DNA of 64,000 bases from Xanthobacteraceae bacterium (GTDB taxonomy: Bacteria > Pseudomonadota > Alphaproteobacteria > Rhizobiales > Xanthobacteraceae): assembly GCA_022841625.1 (NCBI GenBank), contig JALHRD010000005.1:122620-186619 (forward strand), read 5' to 3'. Position numbers and translations under genes: made by a program. Below are positions 51,015 to 60,461 of this stretch, one piece after another. Every line of letters starts with the position of its first letter. Positions within the stretch are counted from its first letter, which is position 1. The notes beneath the pieces were generated by a model that was not told the DNA's origin, did no database searches, and saw only the letters and a program-made list of their open reading frames with translations.

Positions 51015-53138
51015 CTACCGCGCGCCGCCGACCGCGATCACCAGATTGCCATAGGCGTCCACTTCGCAAGCGTCGCCCGGCATCAGCACCGTGGTCGAGG
51101 CGTGCTCCTCGATCAGCGCCGGACCCTTGAGCCGATTGCCAGCGAGCAATGCCGTGCGTTGATAGGTCGGCGCCGGCCGGAAACCGCCATCGAAATGGGC
51201 CGCGCGTTTGCCGGTGAATGCCGCTTTCGGCAGCGTGGCGGCGCCGCGCTTGACCTTGGCCGGCGCCGGCTTGCGCATCAGGCCGGTGACGGTCGCGCGC
51301 AGGCTGACGATCTCGGCATTCTCTTGTGGCGCCGAGGTGCCGTAACGCAATTCATGCATGTCATCGAACAATTGCTTGATCGCCTTGCGGTCGCGCCGCT
51401 TGAACACGCTGTCGGGCAGATCGACCGTCACCGCATGTTCCTGGCCTTGATAACGCATGTCGGCGGCGCGCTTGACCACGATCTTCTGCGGCGCGACCGA
51501 GGTCTTGGCGATTGCCGCGCGGCCCTGCGCCTCGAGTTCGCGATAGATTTTCTCGACCCGCTCGAATGGCGCCTCGTCGAGCCGCATCAATGCGGTGCGC
51601 ACGAAATCGTAACGCAGGTCAGAGAACAGCATGCCAAACGCTGAGAACACCCCCGGCGCCGGCGGAACGATGACCTTGCGGATGCCGATCTCGCGCGCGA
51701 CCTGCACCGCATGCAGTGGCCCCGCGCCGCCATAGGCGACCATCGCGAAATCGCCTGCGTCGAGTCCGCGCTCAGTGGTGACGCCCTTCACCGCATAGGA
51801 CATCGCGGTCGCCGCAATACGCAAAATGCCGTCCGCCGCCGCGGTCACATCGAGGCCGAGCGGCTTGGCCATGCCGGCGATAGCGCGCTCGGCGGCGGCG
51901 ATATCGAGCGGCATTTCACCGCCAAGGAAACGATCCGCGCCCAGCCGCCCCAGAATTAGATTGGCATCGGTCACGGTCGGCTCGGTTCCACCAAGCCCAT
52001 AGCAGGCAGGCCCCGGCGCCGCGCCCGCGCTCTGGGGACCGACTCGCAAACCGCCATGGTCGACGCGCGCGATCGAGCCGCCGCCGGTGCCAACCTCAAA
52101 AATATCCATCATCGCGATCTGCACCGGCAGCGCCTTGTCGTAGCCGCCGATCAGCGCTTTCGACGTCGTCAGCGCTTCGCCTTTATAGATAACGCCGGCC
52201 TTGGCGGTGGTGCCGCCCATATCGAAGGCGATGGCGTTGTCGATGCCGAGCGTATGGCACAACGCCTGCGTGCCGATCACGCCGGCAGCCGGCCCGGATT
52301 CCAGCATGCGGATGCATTGATCCTGCGCCTGCGTCGCATCGTAGAGGCCGCCGGTCGACTGCACGATCAGAAACGACCCGCCAAATCCCTCACTGCGGAT
52401 ATGCCGATCAATTTCACCGACATAGCGGCGCACTTTCGGTCCGATATAGGCGTTGGCGACCACCGTCGAGCAACGCTCGAATTCGCGGTACTCCTGGCTG
52501 AGCTCGTGCGATGCCGAAACAAACAGGTCCGGATGGTTCCGCTCCAGGATCGCCTTGGCGCGCGCCTCATGGGCCGGGCTGGCATAGCAATTAATGAACA
52601 GGATGGCGCAGGCTTCGATCCCGCGCCGCTCCAACTCTTTGCCAAGCGCGGCGATTTCAGCCTCATCCAGCGGCTTTTCGACCTCACCGTCGGACAGCAC
52701 GCGCTCGCGCACCTCAAAGCGCAGGGCGCGCTCCACCAGCGGCACATGCTTCTGGAAGAATAAATTATAGGCATCGGGCCGGTTGATGCGGCCGATCTCG
52801 TAAATGTCGCGGAAGCCCTCGGTGATCAACAAGGCGGTTTTCGCGCCGGCGCGCTCCAGGATGGCGTTGATCGCCACCGTCGAACCGTGCAGGAACAGCC
52901 CGGCCGAGCGGTAGTCACTGCCGGCCTTCTCGACCCCGCGATTGATGCCCTCGACCAGCCGCTGTGGCGTCGACAGCGCCTTGCCGAAGCTCAAAGCGCC
53001 GGTTTTGTCGTCAAATACCGCGATGTCGGTGAAGGTCCCGCCAATATCGGCAGCGAGGCGCATGGCTGGGCCGGCGGGCGCAGTCCGCGGCTGGTTGGAC
53101 CCATTGGCGGGTACTTGCCGCTTATTGGAAGATTTCAT
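51015..53138 (-). CDS. Hydantoinase/5-oxoprolinase A-type subunit (HyuA)
   Basis: 707 residues, ASKHA-fold ATP-binding subunit. Markers include LAADIGGTFTDIAVFDDKTG, HGSTVAINAILERAGAKTAL, AFDMGGTTAKAGVI and VAYGGAGPLHAVQVAREIG. ATP-dependent HyuA subunits work with HyuB to open N-methylhydantoin, oxoproline or related ring amides. ATG at 53138 adds a 25-residue polar N-terminal tail to the core starting at MRLAADIGG (ATG 53063); either is possible. It is divergent from a second HyuA at 53269, 130 bases away, with no HyuB on its own side. Confidence 0.9.
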   Translation of the reverse strand: MKSSNKRQVPANGSNQPRTAPAGPAMRLAADIGGTFTDIAVFDDKTGALSFGKALSTPQRLVEGINRGVEKAGSDYRSAGLFLHGSTVAINAILERAGAKTALLITEGFRDIYEIGRINRPDAYNLFFQKHVPLVERALRFEVRERVLSDGEVEKPLDEAEIAALGKELERRGIEACAILFINCYASPAHEARAKAILERNHPDLFVSASHELSQEYREFERCSTVVANAYIGPKVRRYVGEIDRHIRSEGFGGSFLIVQSTGGLYDATQAQDQCIRMLESGPAAGVIGTQALCHTLGIDNAIAFDMGGTTAKAGVIYKGEALTTSKALIGGYDKALPVQIAMMDIFEVGTGGGSIARVDHGGLRVGPQSAGAAPGPACYGLGGTEPTVTDANLILGRLGADRFLGGEMPLDIAAAERAIAGMAKPLGLDVTAAADGILRIAATAMSYAVKGVTTERGLDAGDFAMVAYGGAGPLHAVQVAREIGIRKVIVPPAPGVFSAFGMLFSDLRYDFVRTALMRLDEAPFERVEKIYRELEAQGRAAIAKTSVAPQKIVVKRAADMRYQGQEHAVTVDLPDSVFKRRDRKAIKQLFDDMHELRYGTSAPQENAEIVSLRATVTGLMRKPAPAKVKRGAATLPKAAFTGKRAAHFDGGFRPAPTYQRTALLAGNRLKGPALIEEHASTTVLMPGDACEVDAYGNLVIAVGGAR

Positions 53139-53268
53139 CGCAAGAAGACCGGACAATCTTGTCGTTGGCAGGCGTTCTGTATTAAGCCCAAAGGACCTCG
53201 CTTGCCTAGACTGACCTTCCCGCCGGCCAATCGGCTCTAATCCAGAAAACCCCTGAGGGAACGCGCGC

Positions 53269-55305
53269 GTGCTTGTTGTCGCCATCGATATCGGAGGGAC
53301 CTTTACGGACCTGCTCGGCTTTGACTCCAAAGCCGGCACCTTCGTTCAGGCCAAGAGCCTCACCACGCCGGCGCAATTGGTCCAAGGCATCATCGACTGC
53401 TTGCGCAAGAGCGGAATTGAAGCCTCCGCGATCGACGAATTGATTCACGGCTCAACCATCGCCATCAACACGCTGATCGAGCGCAAAGGCGCCAACACCG
53501 GGCTGATCGTCACCCGCGGCACCCGCGACGTCTACATCATCGGCCGCGGCAACCGTCCCGAGGCTTATAACCTGCTGTTCCACCGCCATCGCCCGCTGGT
53601 GCCGCGCCGCGCGACCCGCGAGGTCGACGAACGGGTGCTGGCGTCCGGCGAGACCTACGAGCCGCTTCGCCGCGCCAGCGTCGAAGACGCCTGCCGCGCG
53701 CTCAAGGAGCAAGGCGTCGAGGCCGTCGCGGTGTGCTTCCTGCACTCTTATCTCGATCCGAGCCATGAGCAGCAGGCCGGCGACGTGGTCCGCAAGATGC
53801 TGCCGGATGCCTATCTCTCACTCTCGCATGACATCCTGCGCGAGTACCGCGAGTTCGAGCGCATGTCGACGACCGTGGTCAACGCCTATATCGGGCCGAA
53901 AGTCGGCGGCTATGTGAAGAGTCTCAAGTCGAGCCTGGGCAATATCGGTTTTAATGGCAATCTCTCAATCATGCGATCGAATGGCGGCGTGATGACGCCT
54001 GAGGTCGCAACCGAACGGCCGGTGGCGATGATGGAATCCGGCCCGGTCGGCGGCATCATTGCCTCGGCCCAGGTCGGCCAAGCGCTTGGCCATACCAATG
54101 TGATCTCGTTCGACATGGGCGGCACCACCGCCAAAGCGAGCCTGATCAAGGATGGCGAGCCGACGCTCGCGCCGGGCTACTATGTCGGCGGCTACGCCTC
54201 GGGCCATCCTGTGATGCTGCCGATGATCGACGTGGTAGAAGTCGGCGCCGGCGGCGGCTCCATCGCCTGGATCGACGACATCGGCGCGCTCAAGGTCGGC
54301 CCGCAAAGCGCGGGCGCCGATCCGGGACCAATCTGCTACCGCGGGGGCGGCGGCGAGCCGACCATCACTGACGCCAATGTCGTGCTTGGTCGGCTCGATC
54401 CCGACAACTTCCTCGGCGGCCAAATGAAGCTCGACGCCGCCGGCGCCGCGCGCGGCATCGCCGAGAAGATCGCCAAGCCGCTGAAAATCGAAACCGTCGC
54501 CGCCGCCCAGGCGATCATCGAGATTGCGATCGCAAAGATGTCGCTGGCGGTGCGCGAGGTCTCGGTGCAGAAGGGTTACGATCCGCGCGATTTCGCGCTG
54601 GTCGCCTCCGGCGGCGCCGGCCCCCTGCATGTGATCGCCATCGCGCGCGAATTGCACATCCCGACCGTCATCGTGCCGCAGTTCCCGTCGCATTTCTCCG
54701 CACTCGGAATGCTGGCCGCCGACGAGCGCCACGATTTCATCCGCACCTATTATTCCGACCTCGCAAGCCTCGACTTCGGCAATCTCATGAAAGTCTACGA
54801 GGAAATGCGCGAGGGCGCCCGTGGCAGCCTGCGCAACACCAAGAATGCCGAGGAGCGCCTGCAGCTTGATCTGCGCTATGTCGGACAGGATTTCACACTG
54901 TCGGTTCCGGTGGCGGTCAAGGACCTGCGCAAGGGCGACCGCAAGGCGGTCCGCACCGCCTTCGACAAGCTCTACGAACATCGCTACGCCCATTCTTCGC
55001 CGGAGGATCCGGTCGAGATGGTGAACATGCGCTTTTCGGTTATCGGCAAACGCCCGACGCTGAAGTTCCCGCGCCTCGCCAAGGGCCGCGGCAGCGCGAT
55101 CTCGCACCATCGCGACGTCTATTTCACCGATGCCAAGAAGGCGTTGCGCAGCCCGGTCTATCAACGCGCGCGGCTCACCGCCGGCACGCGGGTCAAAGGT
55201 CCGGCGCTGATCCAGGAGCACGGCACCACCACGGTGCTGTTCCAGAAGGACGTTTGCACGGTCGCGCCATCCGGCGAATTGATTATCAAGGTGGGAGGCG
55301 CGTGA
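53269..55305 (+). CDS. Hydantoinase/5-oxoprolinase A-type subunit (HyuA), second copy
   Basis: 678 residues starting at GTG (MLVVAIDIGGTFTDLLGFD). It shares motifs with the divergent copy: HGSTIAINTLIERKGANTGL, SFDMGGTTAKASLI and VASGGAGPLHVIAIARELH. The HyuB gene starts one base into its stop (TGATG), so these two form an operon and probably a complex. It is an ATP-dependent amide-ring opener; candidate substrates include N-methylhydantoin and 5-oxoproline. Confidence 0.92.
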   Translation: MLVVAIDIGGTFTDLLGFDSKAGTFVQAKSLTTPAQLVQGIIDCLRKSGIEASAIDELIHGSTIAINTLIERKGANTGLIVTRGTRDVYIIGRGNRPEAYNLLFHRHRPLVPRRATREVDERVLASGETYEPLRRASVEDACRALKEQGVEAVAVCFLHSYLDPSHEQQAGDVVRKMLPDAYLSLSHDILREYREFERMSTTVVNAYIGPKVGGYVKSLKSSLGNIGFNGNLSIMRSNGGVMTPEVATERPVAMMESGPVGGIIASAQVGQALGHTNVISFDMGGTTAKASLIKDGEPTLAPGYYVGGYASGHPVMLPMIDVVEVGAGGGSIAWIDDIGALKVGPQSAGADPGPICYRGGGGEPTITDANVVLGRLDPDNFLGGQMKLDAAGAARGIAEKIAKPLKIETVAAAQAIIEIAIAKMSLAVREVSVQKGYDPRDFALVASGGAGPLHVIAIARELHIPTVIVPQFPSHFSALGMLAADERHDFIRTYYSDLASLDFGNLMKVYEEMREGARGSLRNTKNAEERLQLDLRYVGQDFTLSVPVAVKDLRKGDRKAVRTAFDKLYEHRYAHSSPEDPVEMVNMRFSVIGKRPTLKFPRLAKGRGSAISHHRDVYFTDAKKALRSPVYQRARLTAGTRVKGPALIQEHGTTTVLFQKDVCTVAPSGELIIKVGGA

Positions 55306-57077
55306 TGGCGCAAGCTCGCAAGCCGCAGGCCAATCGCCCGGCAAAACGCAAAGCGCTCGATCCGGTCACCTTGGAAGTGATCCGCAACGCACTGCCCGCG
55401 GTTGCTAACGAAATGGCGGCCGACCTCCAGCGCACCTCCTACAATATGATGATCTACGAGGTGCGCGATTTCTGCACCGCGCTGATCGACCCCGACGGCA
55501 AGCTGGTCTCGCAGAATGTCGGCGGGGTGTCGCATTTCGTCGCCGACCTCGGCGTGATCATCACCGACGGCATGCAGCGCTACGGCCGCAAGGGCTTCAA
55601 GCCTGGCGACGTCATCATCACCAACCACCAGGCGGTTGCCGGGCAGCACCTCAACAATGTGGTGATCTACGCCCCCTATTTCTACAAGGGCGAGCTCTTG
55701 ATGTTCATGATGGTGCGCGCGCATTGGATCGATATCGGCGGCATGTCGACCGGCTTCGGCGCCGGCCCGACCGTCGCCGATCCATGGCTTGAAGGGCTGC
55801 AACTCGATCAATTGAAGATCTACGAAGCCGGCACGCTCAACGACACGCTCTATCGCGTGCTCAAGGACAACATCCGCTTTCCGGAGTCCTCGCTCGGCGA
55901 CATGAAATCGCAAATGGCGGCCTGCCGGCTCGCTGCCAAGCGCATGGACGAGATGTTCGACAAATACGGCCGCGAAACCATCCGCTCGGCAATCGAGACG
56001 ATCTTCGACGAGACCGAATTGAAATGCCGCAACGTGGTGTCGCAGCTCCCCGACGGCGTCTATGAAGCGGAATCCGCGATCGATGACGACGGCGTGCTCA
56101 AAGGCGAGCCGGTGCCGATCCGCGCCAAGGTCACGATCAAGAAAGGCGAGATGACCATCGATTTGTCCGGTTGTTCGGCCGAACGCAAATCGGGCGTGAA
56201 CTCCCGCACCCTCGCCGGCGCACGGGTTGCCTATAAGGCGCTGACCGGCCCGAACGACCCAGTCAATGAAGGCTCGTTCCGCGCGCTCAATGTCATCATC
56301 CCGGAAGGCAACGTCATGATGGCGCGCTACCCCGCGCCGATGTCATCATGGAGCATTATGATTCCGATGGTGGTCGACACCATCGTCAAAGCATTGGCGA
56401 AGCCAATGCGCGACCGCGTGCCGGCCGGGCACCACGGGCTCCTTGGCGGCGCCGTGGTGTTTTTCGGCGTGCATCCCAAAACCAAGCGCCGCTTCGTGGT
56501 ACAGAGCATCGAAGGCGGCGGCTGGGGCGGCCGGCCCTATGAGGACGGCGAATCCGCCACCGTTTCGGTCTGCCAAGGCGACGTGCGCAACGGCTCGATC
56601 GAGGGTATTGAATTGAAATGTCCGGTGCTGGTGGAAGGCCGCGCGCTGCGCACCGATTCCGCCGGCGCTGGCAAATACCGCGGTGGCCTCGGCCTCGACA
56701 TGCAGGTGAAGAACCTGGTCGAGGGGCGCTGGAATTTCGAGCAGACCCGCCGCACCGTTTGTCCGCCCTGGGGGCTGTGGGGCGGCGGCGACGGCGATCC
56801 GAGCGCCTATTTACTGCGGTTGCCCGGCGAGAACGATTTCAAGATGATGGTCGGCGCCCATATTCCGGTGCCGCTGCATGCCTCCGCGATCGTGCAAACC
56901 GGCGGCGGCGGCGGATGGGGCAATCCGCACGAACGCGACCCTGAAAAGGTCCGCGCCGACGTGTTGGAGGAATTCGTGTCGCGCGAAGCGGCACGCGACA
57001 AATACGGCGTAGTGCTGCGTGACGATCTGACGGTTGACCAGGCCGCCACCCGGCAACTGCGCAGCCAGCAGCGCTGA
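55305..57077 (+). CDS. Hydantoinase/5-oxoprolinase B-type subunit (HyuB)
   Basis: 590 residues. DPVTLEVIRNALPAVANEMA, QRTSYNMMIYEVRDFCTALI and the C-terminal GGGGWGNPHERDPEKV are strong HyuB signatures, as are DSAGAGKYRGGLG and VVQSIEGGGWGG. The protein starts with a short basic tail (AQARKPQANRPAKRK). It partners the HyuA at 53269. The ATG at 55305 is selected by overlap with that stop codon. The following gene begins 22 bases later and is likely in the same operon. Confidence 0.93.
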   Translation: MAQARKPQANRPAKRKALDPVTLEVIRNALPAVANEMAADLQRTSYNMMIYEVRDFCTALIDPDGKLVSQNVGGVSHFVADLGVIITDGMQRYGRKGFKPGDVIITNHQAVAGQHLNNVVIYAPYFYKGELLMFMMVRAHWIDIGGMSTGFGAGPTVADPWLEGLQLDQLKIYEAGTLNDTLYRVLKDNIRFPESSLGDMKSQMAACRLAAKRMDEMFDKYGRETIRSAIETIFDETELKCRNVVSQLPDGVYEAESAIDDDGVLKGEPVPIRAKVTIKKGEMTIDLSGCSAERKSGVNSRTLAGARVAYKALTGPNDPVNEGSFRALNVIIPEGNVMMARYPAPMSSWSIMIPMVVDTIVKALAKPMRDRVPAGHHGLLGGAVVFFGVHPKTKRRFVVQSIEGGGWGGRPYEDGESATVSVCQGDVRNGSIEGIELKCPVLVEGRALRTDSAGAGKYRGGLGLDMQVKNLVEGRWNFEQTRRTVCPPWGLWGGGDGDPSAYLLRLPGENDFKMMVGAHIPVPLHASAIVQTGGGGGWGNPHERDPEKVRADVLEEFVSREAARDKYGVVLRDDLTVDQAATRQLRSQQR

Positions 57078-57099
57078 GCGGTGACCAAGGAGACGCGCA

Positions 57100-58080
57100 A
57101 TGGCCAAGCTCAAACTGACAATCGCCTGCGGCGACTATGATATCGTCCGCCCGCTCAAAGAGGGACTGGTCGAAGCCGCCGGCATCGAACTGATCTTTCT
57201 GACTGACATGGGCCCGCGCGAGCGGCATTGGCGGCTTGCCCGCAAGCACGAATTCGACATCTGCGAGGAGAATGTCGGCGCCTATTTCATCGCCCGCGAG
57301 CAAGGCCACGCACTGACCGCGATACCGGTATTCATGCATCGCCGCTTCCGCCACGGCTTCGTGTTCATCAACACCAATGCCGGCATCAAGGAGCCCAAGG
57401 ATCTGATCGGCAAGAAAATCGGCGGCACCAATTTCATGCCGGCGGGCAATATCTGGATGCGCGGCATTCTGGAGGAATATTACGGCCTGCCGCACCGCTC
57501 GGTGACCTGGATCACCGAACGTAGCGAAGACGTTCCGTTCGATGCGCCGGCCGGCCTCAACATTGTGATGGATACCTCAAAGCCGCTGAACGACATGCTG
57601 GTCGACGGCGACATCCCAGCGATGATTTCGCCGTCGATCCCGACACCGTTCGTCAGAGGCGACAAGCGCGTCGCTCGCCTGTTCGGCGACTACAAGCAGG
57701 TCGAGATCGACTTCTATCAAAAGACCGGCATTTTCCCGATCATGCATGTCACCACCATCAAGCAGGAAATCACGGAAAAGTATCCGTGGGTGGCGACCAA
57801 TCTGGTCAAGGCGCTGGAGGAATCGAAGCAGCTCGCCTACAAGCGCGTCGCCAATCCGCGCATGGTGCCGCTCGCCTTCGTGCGCACCGCGCTCGAAGAA
57901 CAATGGGCGACGCTCGGGCGCGATCCGTGGGAATACGGGCTGACGCCGAAGAACCGTAAGAACCTCGAAACCATCCAGCGCTACGTCCACCAGCAGGGCA
58001 TGATCTCCAAGACTCGCCCGCTGGAAGAACTGTTCGAGGATACCGACCTCGGCGACGCGGCCGGATCGGAGGAGGTCTGA
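57100..58080 (+). CDS. Binding-protein-fold protein, 4,5-dihydroxyphthalate decarboxylase-like, no signal peptide
   Basis: 326 residues. KLTIACGDYDIVRPLKEGLV opens directly with the first beta-strand of a type II binding-protein fold; no signal peptide precedes it. GIELIFLTDMGPRERHWRLA and EFDICEENVGAYFIAREQGH match the Pht5 (4,5-dihydroxyphthalate decarboxylase) pattern. IMHVTTIKQEITEKYPWVAT is also typical of that group. It probably acts in the cytoplasm as a decarboxylase or small-molecule-binding enzyme. It follows hyuB by 22 bases with aaggaga upstream, so it likely works on the product of ring opening. Confidence 0.82.
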   Translation: MAKLKLTIACGDYDIVRPLKEGLVEAAGIELIFLTDMGPRERHWRLARKHEFDICEENVGAYFIAREQGHALTAIPVFMHRRFRHGFVFINTNAGIKEPKDLIGKKIGGTNFMPAGNIWMRGILEEYYGLPHRSVTWITERSEDVPFDAPAGLNIVMDTSKPLNDMLVDGDIPAMISPSIPTPFVRGDKRVARLFGDYKQVEIDFYQKTGIFPIMHVTTIKQEITEKYPWVATNLVKALEESKQLAYKRVANPRMVPLAFVRTALEEQWATLGRDPWEYGLTPKNRKNLETIQRYVHQQGMISKTRPLEELFEDTDLGDAAGSEEV

Positions 58081-58085
58081 TGATC

Positions 58086-58229
58086 CGTGTCCCGGACGCG
58101 ATGCAGCACAAGCGCGAAGCGCGACGTGGTGCTACGCTGATCCGGGACCCCGGCTGCGGCGCCGATTCACAAACCGGGATCCCGGGTCTGCGGCGCATCA
58201 CTTCGTGCTGCGCCGCGCCCGGGACACCC
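58086..58229. repeat. Dispersed palindromic repeat, family A, inverted full copy
   Basis: Matches the copy at 2407-2546 in opposite orientation: cgtgtcccggacgcg at the left, cgctgatccgggaccccgg in the middle, and gcgccgcgcccgggaca at the right. It lies between the Pht5-like gene and an M24 gene and ends six bases before the ATG, so that gene has no obvious ribosome site of its own. Confidence 0.82.
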
Positions 58230-58234
58230 GAACC

Positions 58235-59350
58235 ATGACTTTCGAGGATCGCCTCGCCGACATCATCGCCCGCATGCGCGAGGTCAAGCTCGACGCCATT
58301 CTCGCGCTGCATGACGGCGCGCATTTCATCGAAAAGCCAAACCCGGTCACCGTTATCACCGGCTTCAAGTCGCTCGGACCGGCTGCGGCGATCTTGCGCA
58401 GCGATGGCGCGTCAACCCTGATCGTGACGCCGGCCTGGGACGCGGACCGCGCCGCAGAGGCCTGTCCGCAGGCACGGGTGATTGGCGCGCCGGATCTGGT
58501 GGATGCGACCATCGCTGAACTCGGCGCTGGCGCGCGAGCGAATATTGGGCTTTCCGGCATGCGGTTCCTGCCAATGTTCATTGCCGAGCGCATGGCCGCC
58601 GCCGTGCCCGCCGCACCGTCCGCCGACAAGCTGATGTTCGATGCCGCGCGCACCAAAACCACCGCGGAAATCGCCCATGCGCGCGAGGCGGCACGCATCG
58701 CCGAACTCGGCTATCGGCATATGCTGGACATTATCCGTATCCGTCCTGGGATGAGCGAGGACGCGCTCGCGGCCGAGCTCAAATTGCACATGAAGGCGCT
58801 TGGCGCCGAGGATAACTTCCTCTTGCTGTGCGCGAACGCCCACAATCACGCGGTACAGCCCTCGACCGGCCGGCGCATCGAATACGGCGACTTCGTCCTG
58901 GCCGAGATCACGCCAAGCGTGCGCGGCCAACTCGCGCAGATCTGCCGCACGGTTTATGTCGGCGCCCCGCCGCCCGCGTTCTCCGACAAATACCAGCTGG
59001 TTGTGCAAGCGATGGATGCGGGTATCGCCGCCGCCAAGCCCGGCGTCCCGATGTCCGAAGTCTGCCGCGCCATCAACGCGGTACTGGAGGCGCAAGGCTA
59101 TGGCGAGTTCTGCCACCCGCCTTACATCCGCCGCCGCGGCCATGGATTGGGCTTTGCGTCGGTACGGCCGGGCGACGTCGCGCTCGACAACGACACGCTG
59201 CTCGAGCCGGACATGGTCTTCATGATCCATCCCAACCAATACCTGCCGGACACGGGTTATCTGCTTTGCGGCGAGCCGGTGCTGCTGACCACGACAGGCG
59301 CCGTACCGCTCACCGCGCAGAAGGCCGCATTAGCCAGCACATCGGAATAG
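58235..59350 (+). CDS. M24-fold creatinase-like protein, metal ligands altered
   Basis: 371 residues. Creatinase N-like domain followed by pita-bread fold (EIAHAREAARIAELGYRHML, GMSEDALAAELKLH). Metal positions read VLAEITPSVRGQLAQICRT in place of the two Asp, HGLGFASVRPGD in place of HGxGxxxHE, and MVFMIHPNQY in place of IEPG. The His substitution in the last motif is shared with the protein at 48446. A metal-free or altered-metal enzyme is likely. The ATG directly follows a palindromic repeat and no Shine-Dalgarno site is seen. Confidence 0.82.
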   Translation: MTFEDRLADIIARMREVKLDAILALHDGAHFIEKPNPVTVITGFKSLGPAAAILRSDGASTLIVTPAWDADRAAEACPQARVIGAPDLVDATIAELGAGARANIGLSGMRFLPMFIAERMAAAVPAAPSADKLMFDAARTKTTAEIAHAREAARIAELGYRHMLDIIRIRPGMSEDALAAELKLHMKALGAEDNFLLLCANAHNHAVQPSTGRRIEYGDFVLAEITPSVRGQLAQICRTVYVGAPPPAFSDKYQLVVQAMDAGIAAAKPGVPMSEVCRAINAVLEAQGYGEFCHPPYIRRRGHGLGFASVRPGDVALDNDTLLEPDMVFMIHPNQYLPDTGYLLCGEPVLLTTTGAVPLTAQKAALASTSE

Positions 59351-59353
59351 GAC

Positions 59354-60433
59354 GTGTTCACCCAGCATCCCACCTTGTTGATCGGCCCGTCCGACTGGGA
59401 CCCCTGGCGCGCGCCGCTGGTGGAGTTCGAGGACCGTCTTGCCGCGCTGTGGGCGGCCTATCCCGGCGCATCGCGAGCAATCGTGTTTGGCAGCGCCGCC
59501 CACCATGCCGAACTCGCTTACCTGACGAACTTCGTCCCCAAGCTTGAGCCCGGCATCGCCTTGCTGGGGCGCGGCCCCCCGAGCAAGCTCTTGTTTGGCG
59601 GCGGCCCGAACATGATCGGCGCGATGAAGCCCCTCACCTTCATCCACGACATGGCGCCGCTCAGCGCGCTGCCGAAACTCATCGCCGGCTGGAAGGCCCC
59701 GCTCCTGATCGGCGGCGGCGCGATGACAGACACCTTGCGCAAGACCATCGACGAGGCTTGCAACGGCCCTGCGATCGACGCCACCGCGCATGTTCACACC
59801 ATGATGCAGCGGAAATCGCCGAATGAGCGCGACGCCATCCGCGACGCTTGCGCTTGCCTAAACCGCGCCATGACGGCAATCGGCGAAGCGGTACGCCAAG
59901 GCCGAATCGCTGCGACTGCGATCCATCGCGGCGAGCAGGCCGCGATCCTAACCGGTGCGCAGGATGTCCGTACTTTGTTCAGTCTCGACGGCGGGCGTAC
60001 GCTACGGCCGTTCGAAGCGCTCGACGAGCGTCGCGTCGACCCACTGCAAGTCTATGTGGCGGTGCGCCGATTCAACTACTGGGCCGAAGGCTTTGCCTGT
60101 TTCGCGAAAGCGCCATCCCCGGCCTCTGAGCGCGCCGCAACGCTGTTGACCAATGCGCTGGCCGCGATGAAGCCGGGCGTCCCGGTGGCGAAGCTTTCGC
60201 AATGCCTCACCGCCGAACCGCCCTACCGCCCTCACCCGGTGACCCAAGACGCGCCGATCGCTGCCACCGGCCTGTCGCTCGATGCCCCAACGCCGACGGT
60301 CGTTCAGCCCGGCGAAGTCTATACTGTGCGTGCCGGCATCACCGATGGCGCGGGGCAGCACGTCATCGTCTCGGCGATGGTTGCGATGCACGACCGCGAC
60401 GCCGAGGTGTTGTGGCGCTCGGGCATCATCTAG
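59354..60433 (+). CDS. Degenerate M24-fold protein
   Basis: 359 residues starting at GTG, three bases behind the previous stop. An N-terminal creatinase-like half (IVFGSAAHHAELAYLTNF) is followed by HTMMQRKSPNERDAIRDACA and MTAIGEAVRQGRIAAT. The catalytic half is reduced: PLQVYVAVRRFNYWAEGF replaces the metal-binding Asp region and VVQPGEVYTVRAGI replaces the Glu motif. It looks like a non-catalytic partner that could dimerise with the previous protein, a point for testing. Confidence 0.75.
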   Translation: MFTQHPTLLIGPSDWDPWRAPLVEFEDRLAALWAAYPGASRAIVFGSAAHHAELAYLTNFVPKLEPGIALLGRGPPSKLLFGGGPNMIGAMKPLTFIHDMAPLSALPKLIAGWKAPLLIGGGAMTDTLRKTIDEACNGPAIDATAHVHTMMQRKSPNERDAIRDACACLNRAMTAIGEAVRQGRIAATAIHRGEQAAILTGAQDVRTLFSLDGGRTLRPFEALDERRVDPLQVYVAVRRFNYWAEGFACFAKAPSPASERAATLLTNALAAMKPGVPVAKLSQCLTAEPPYRPHPVTQDAPIAATGLSLDAPTPTVVQPGEVYTVRAGITDGAGQHVIVSAMVAMHDRDAEVLWRSGII

Positions 60434-60461
60434 TAGAACGAACATCACGGGGAAACGACCC

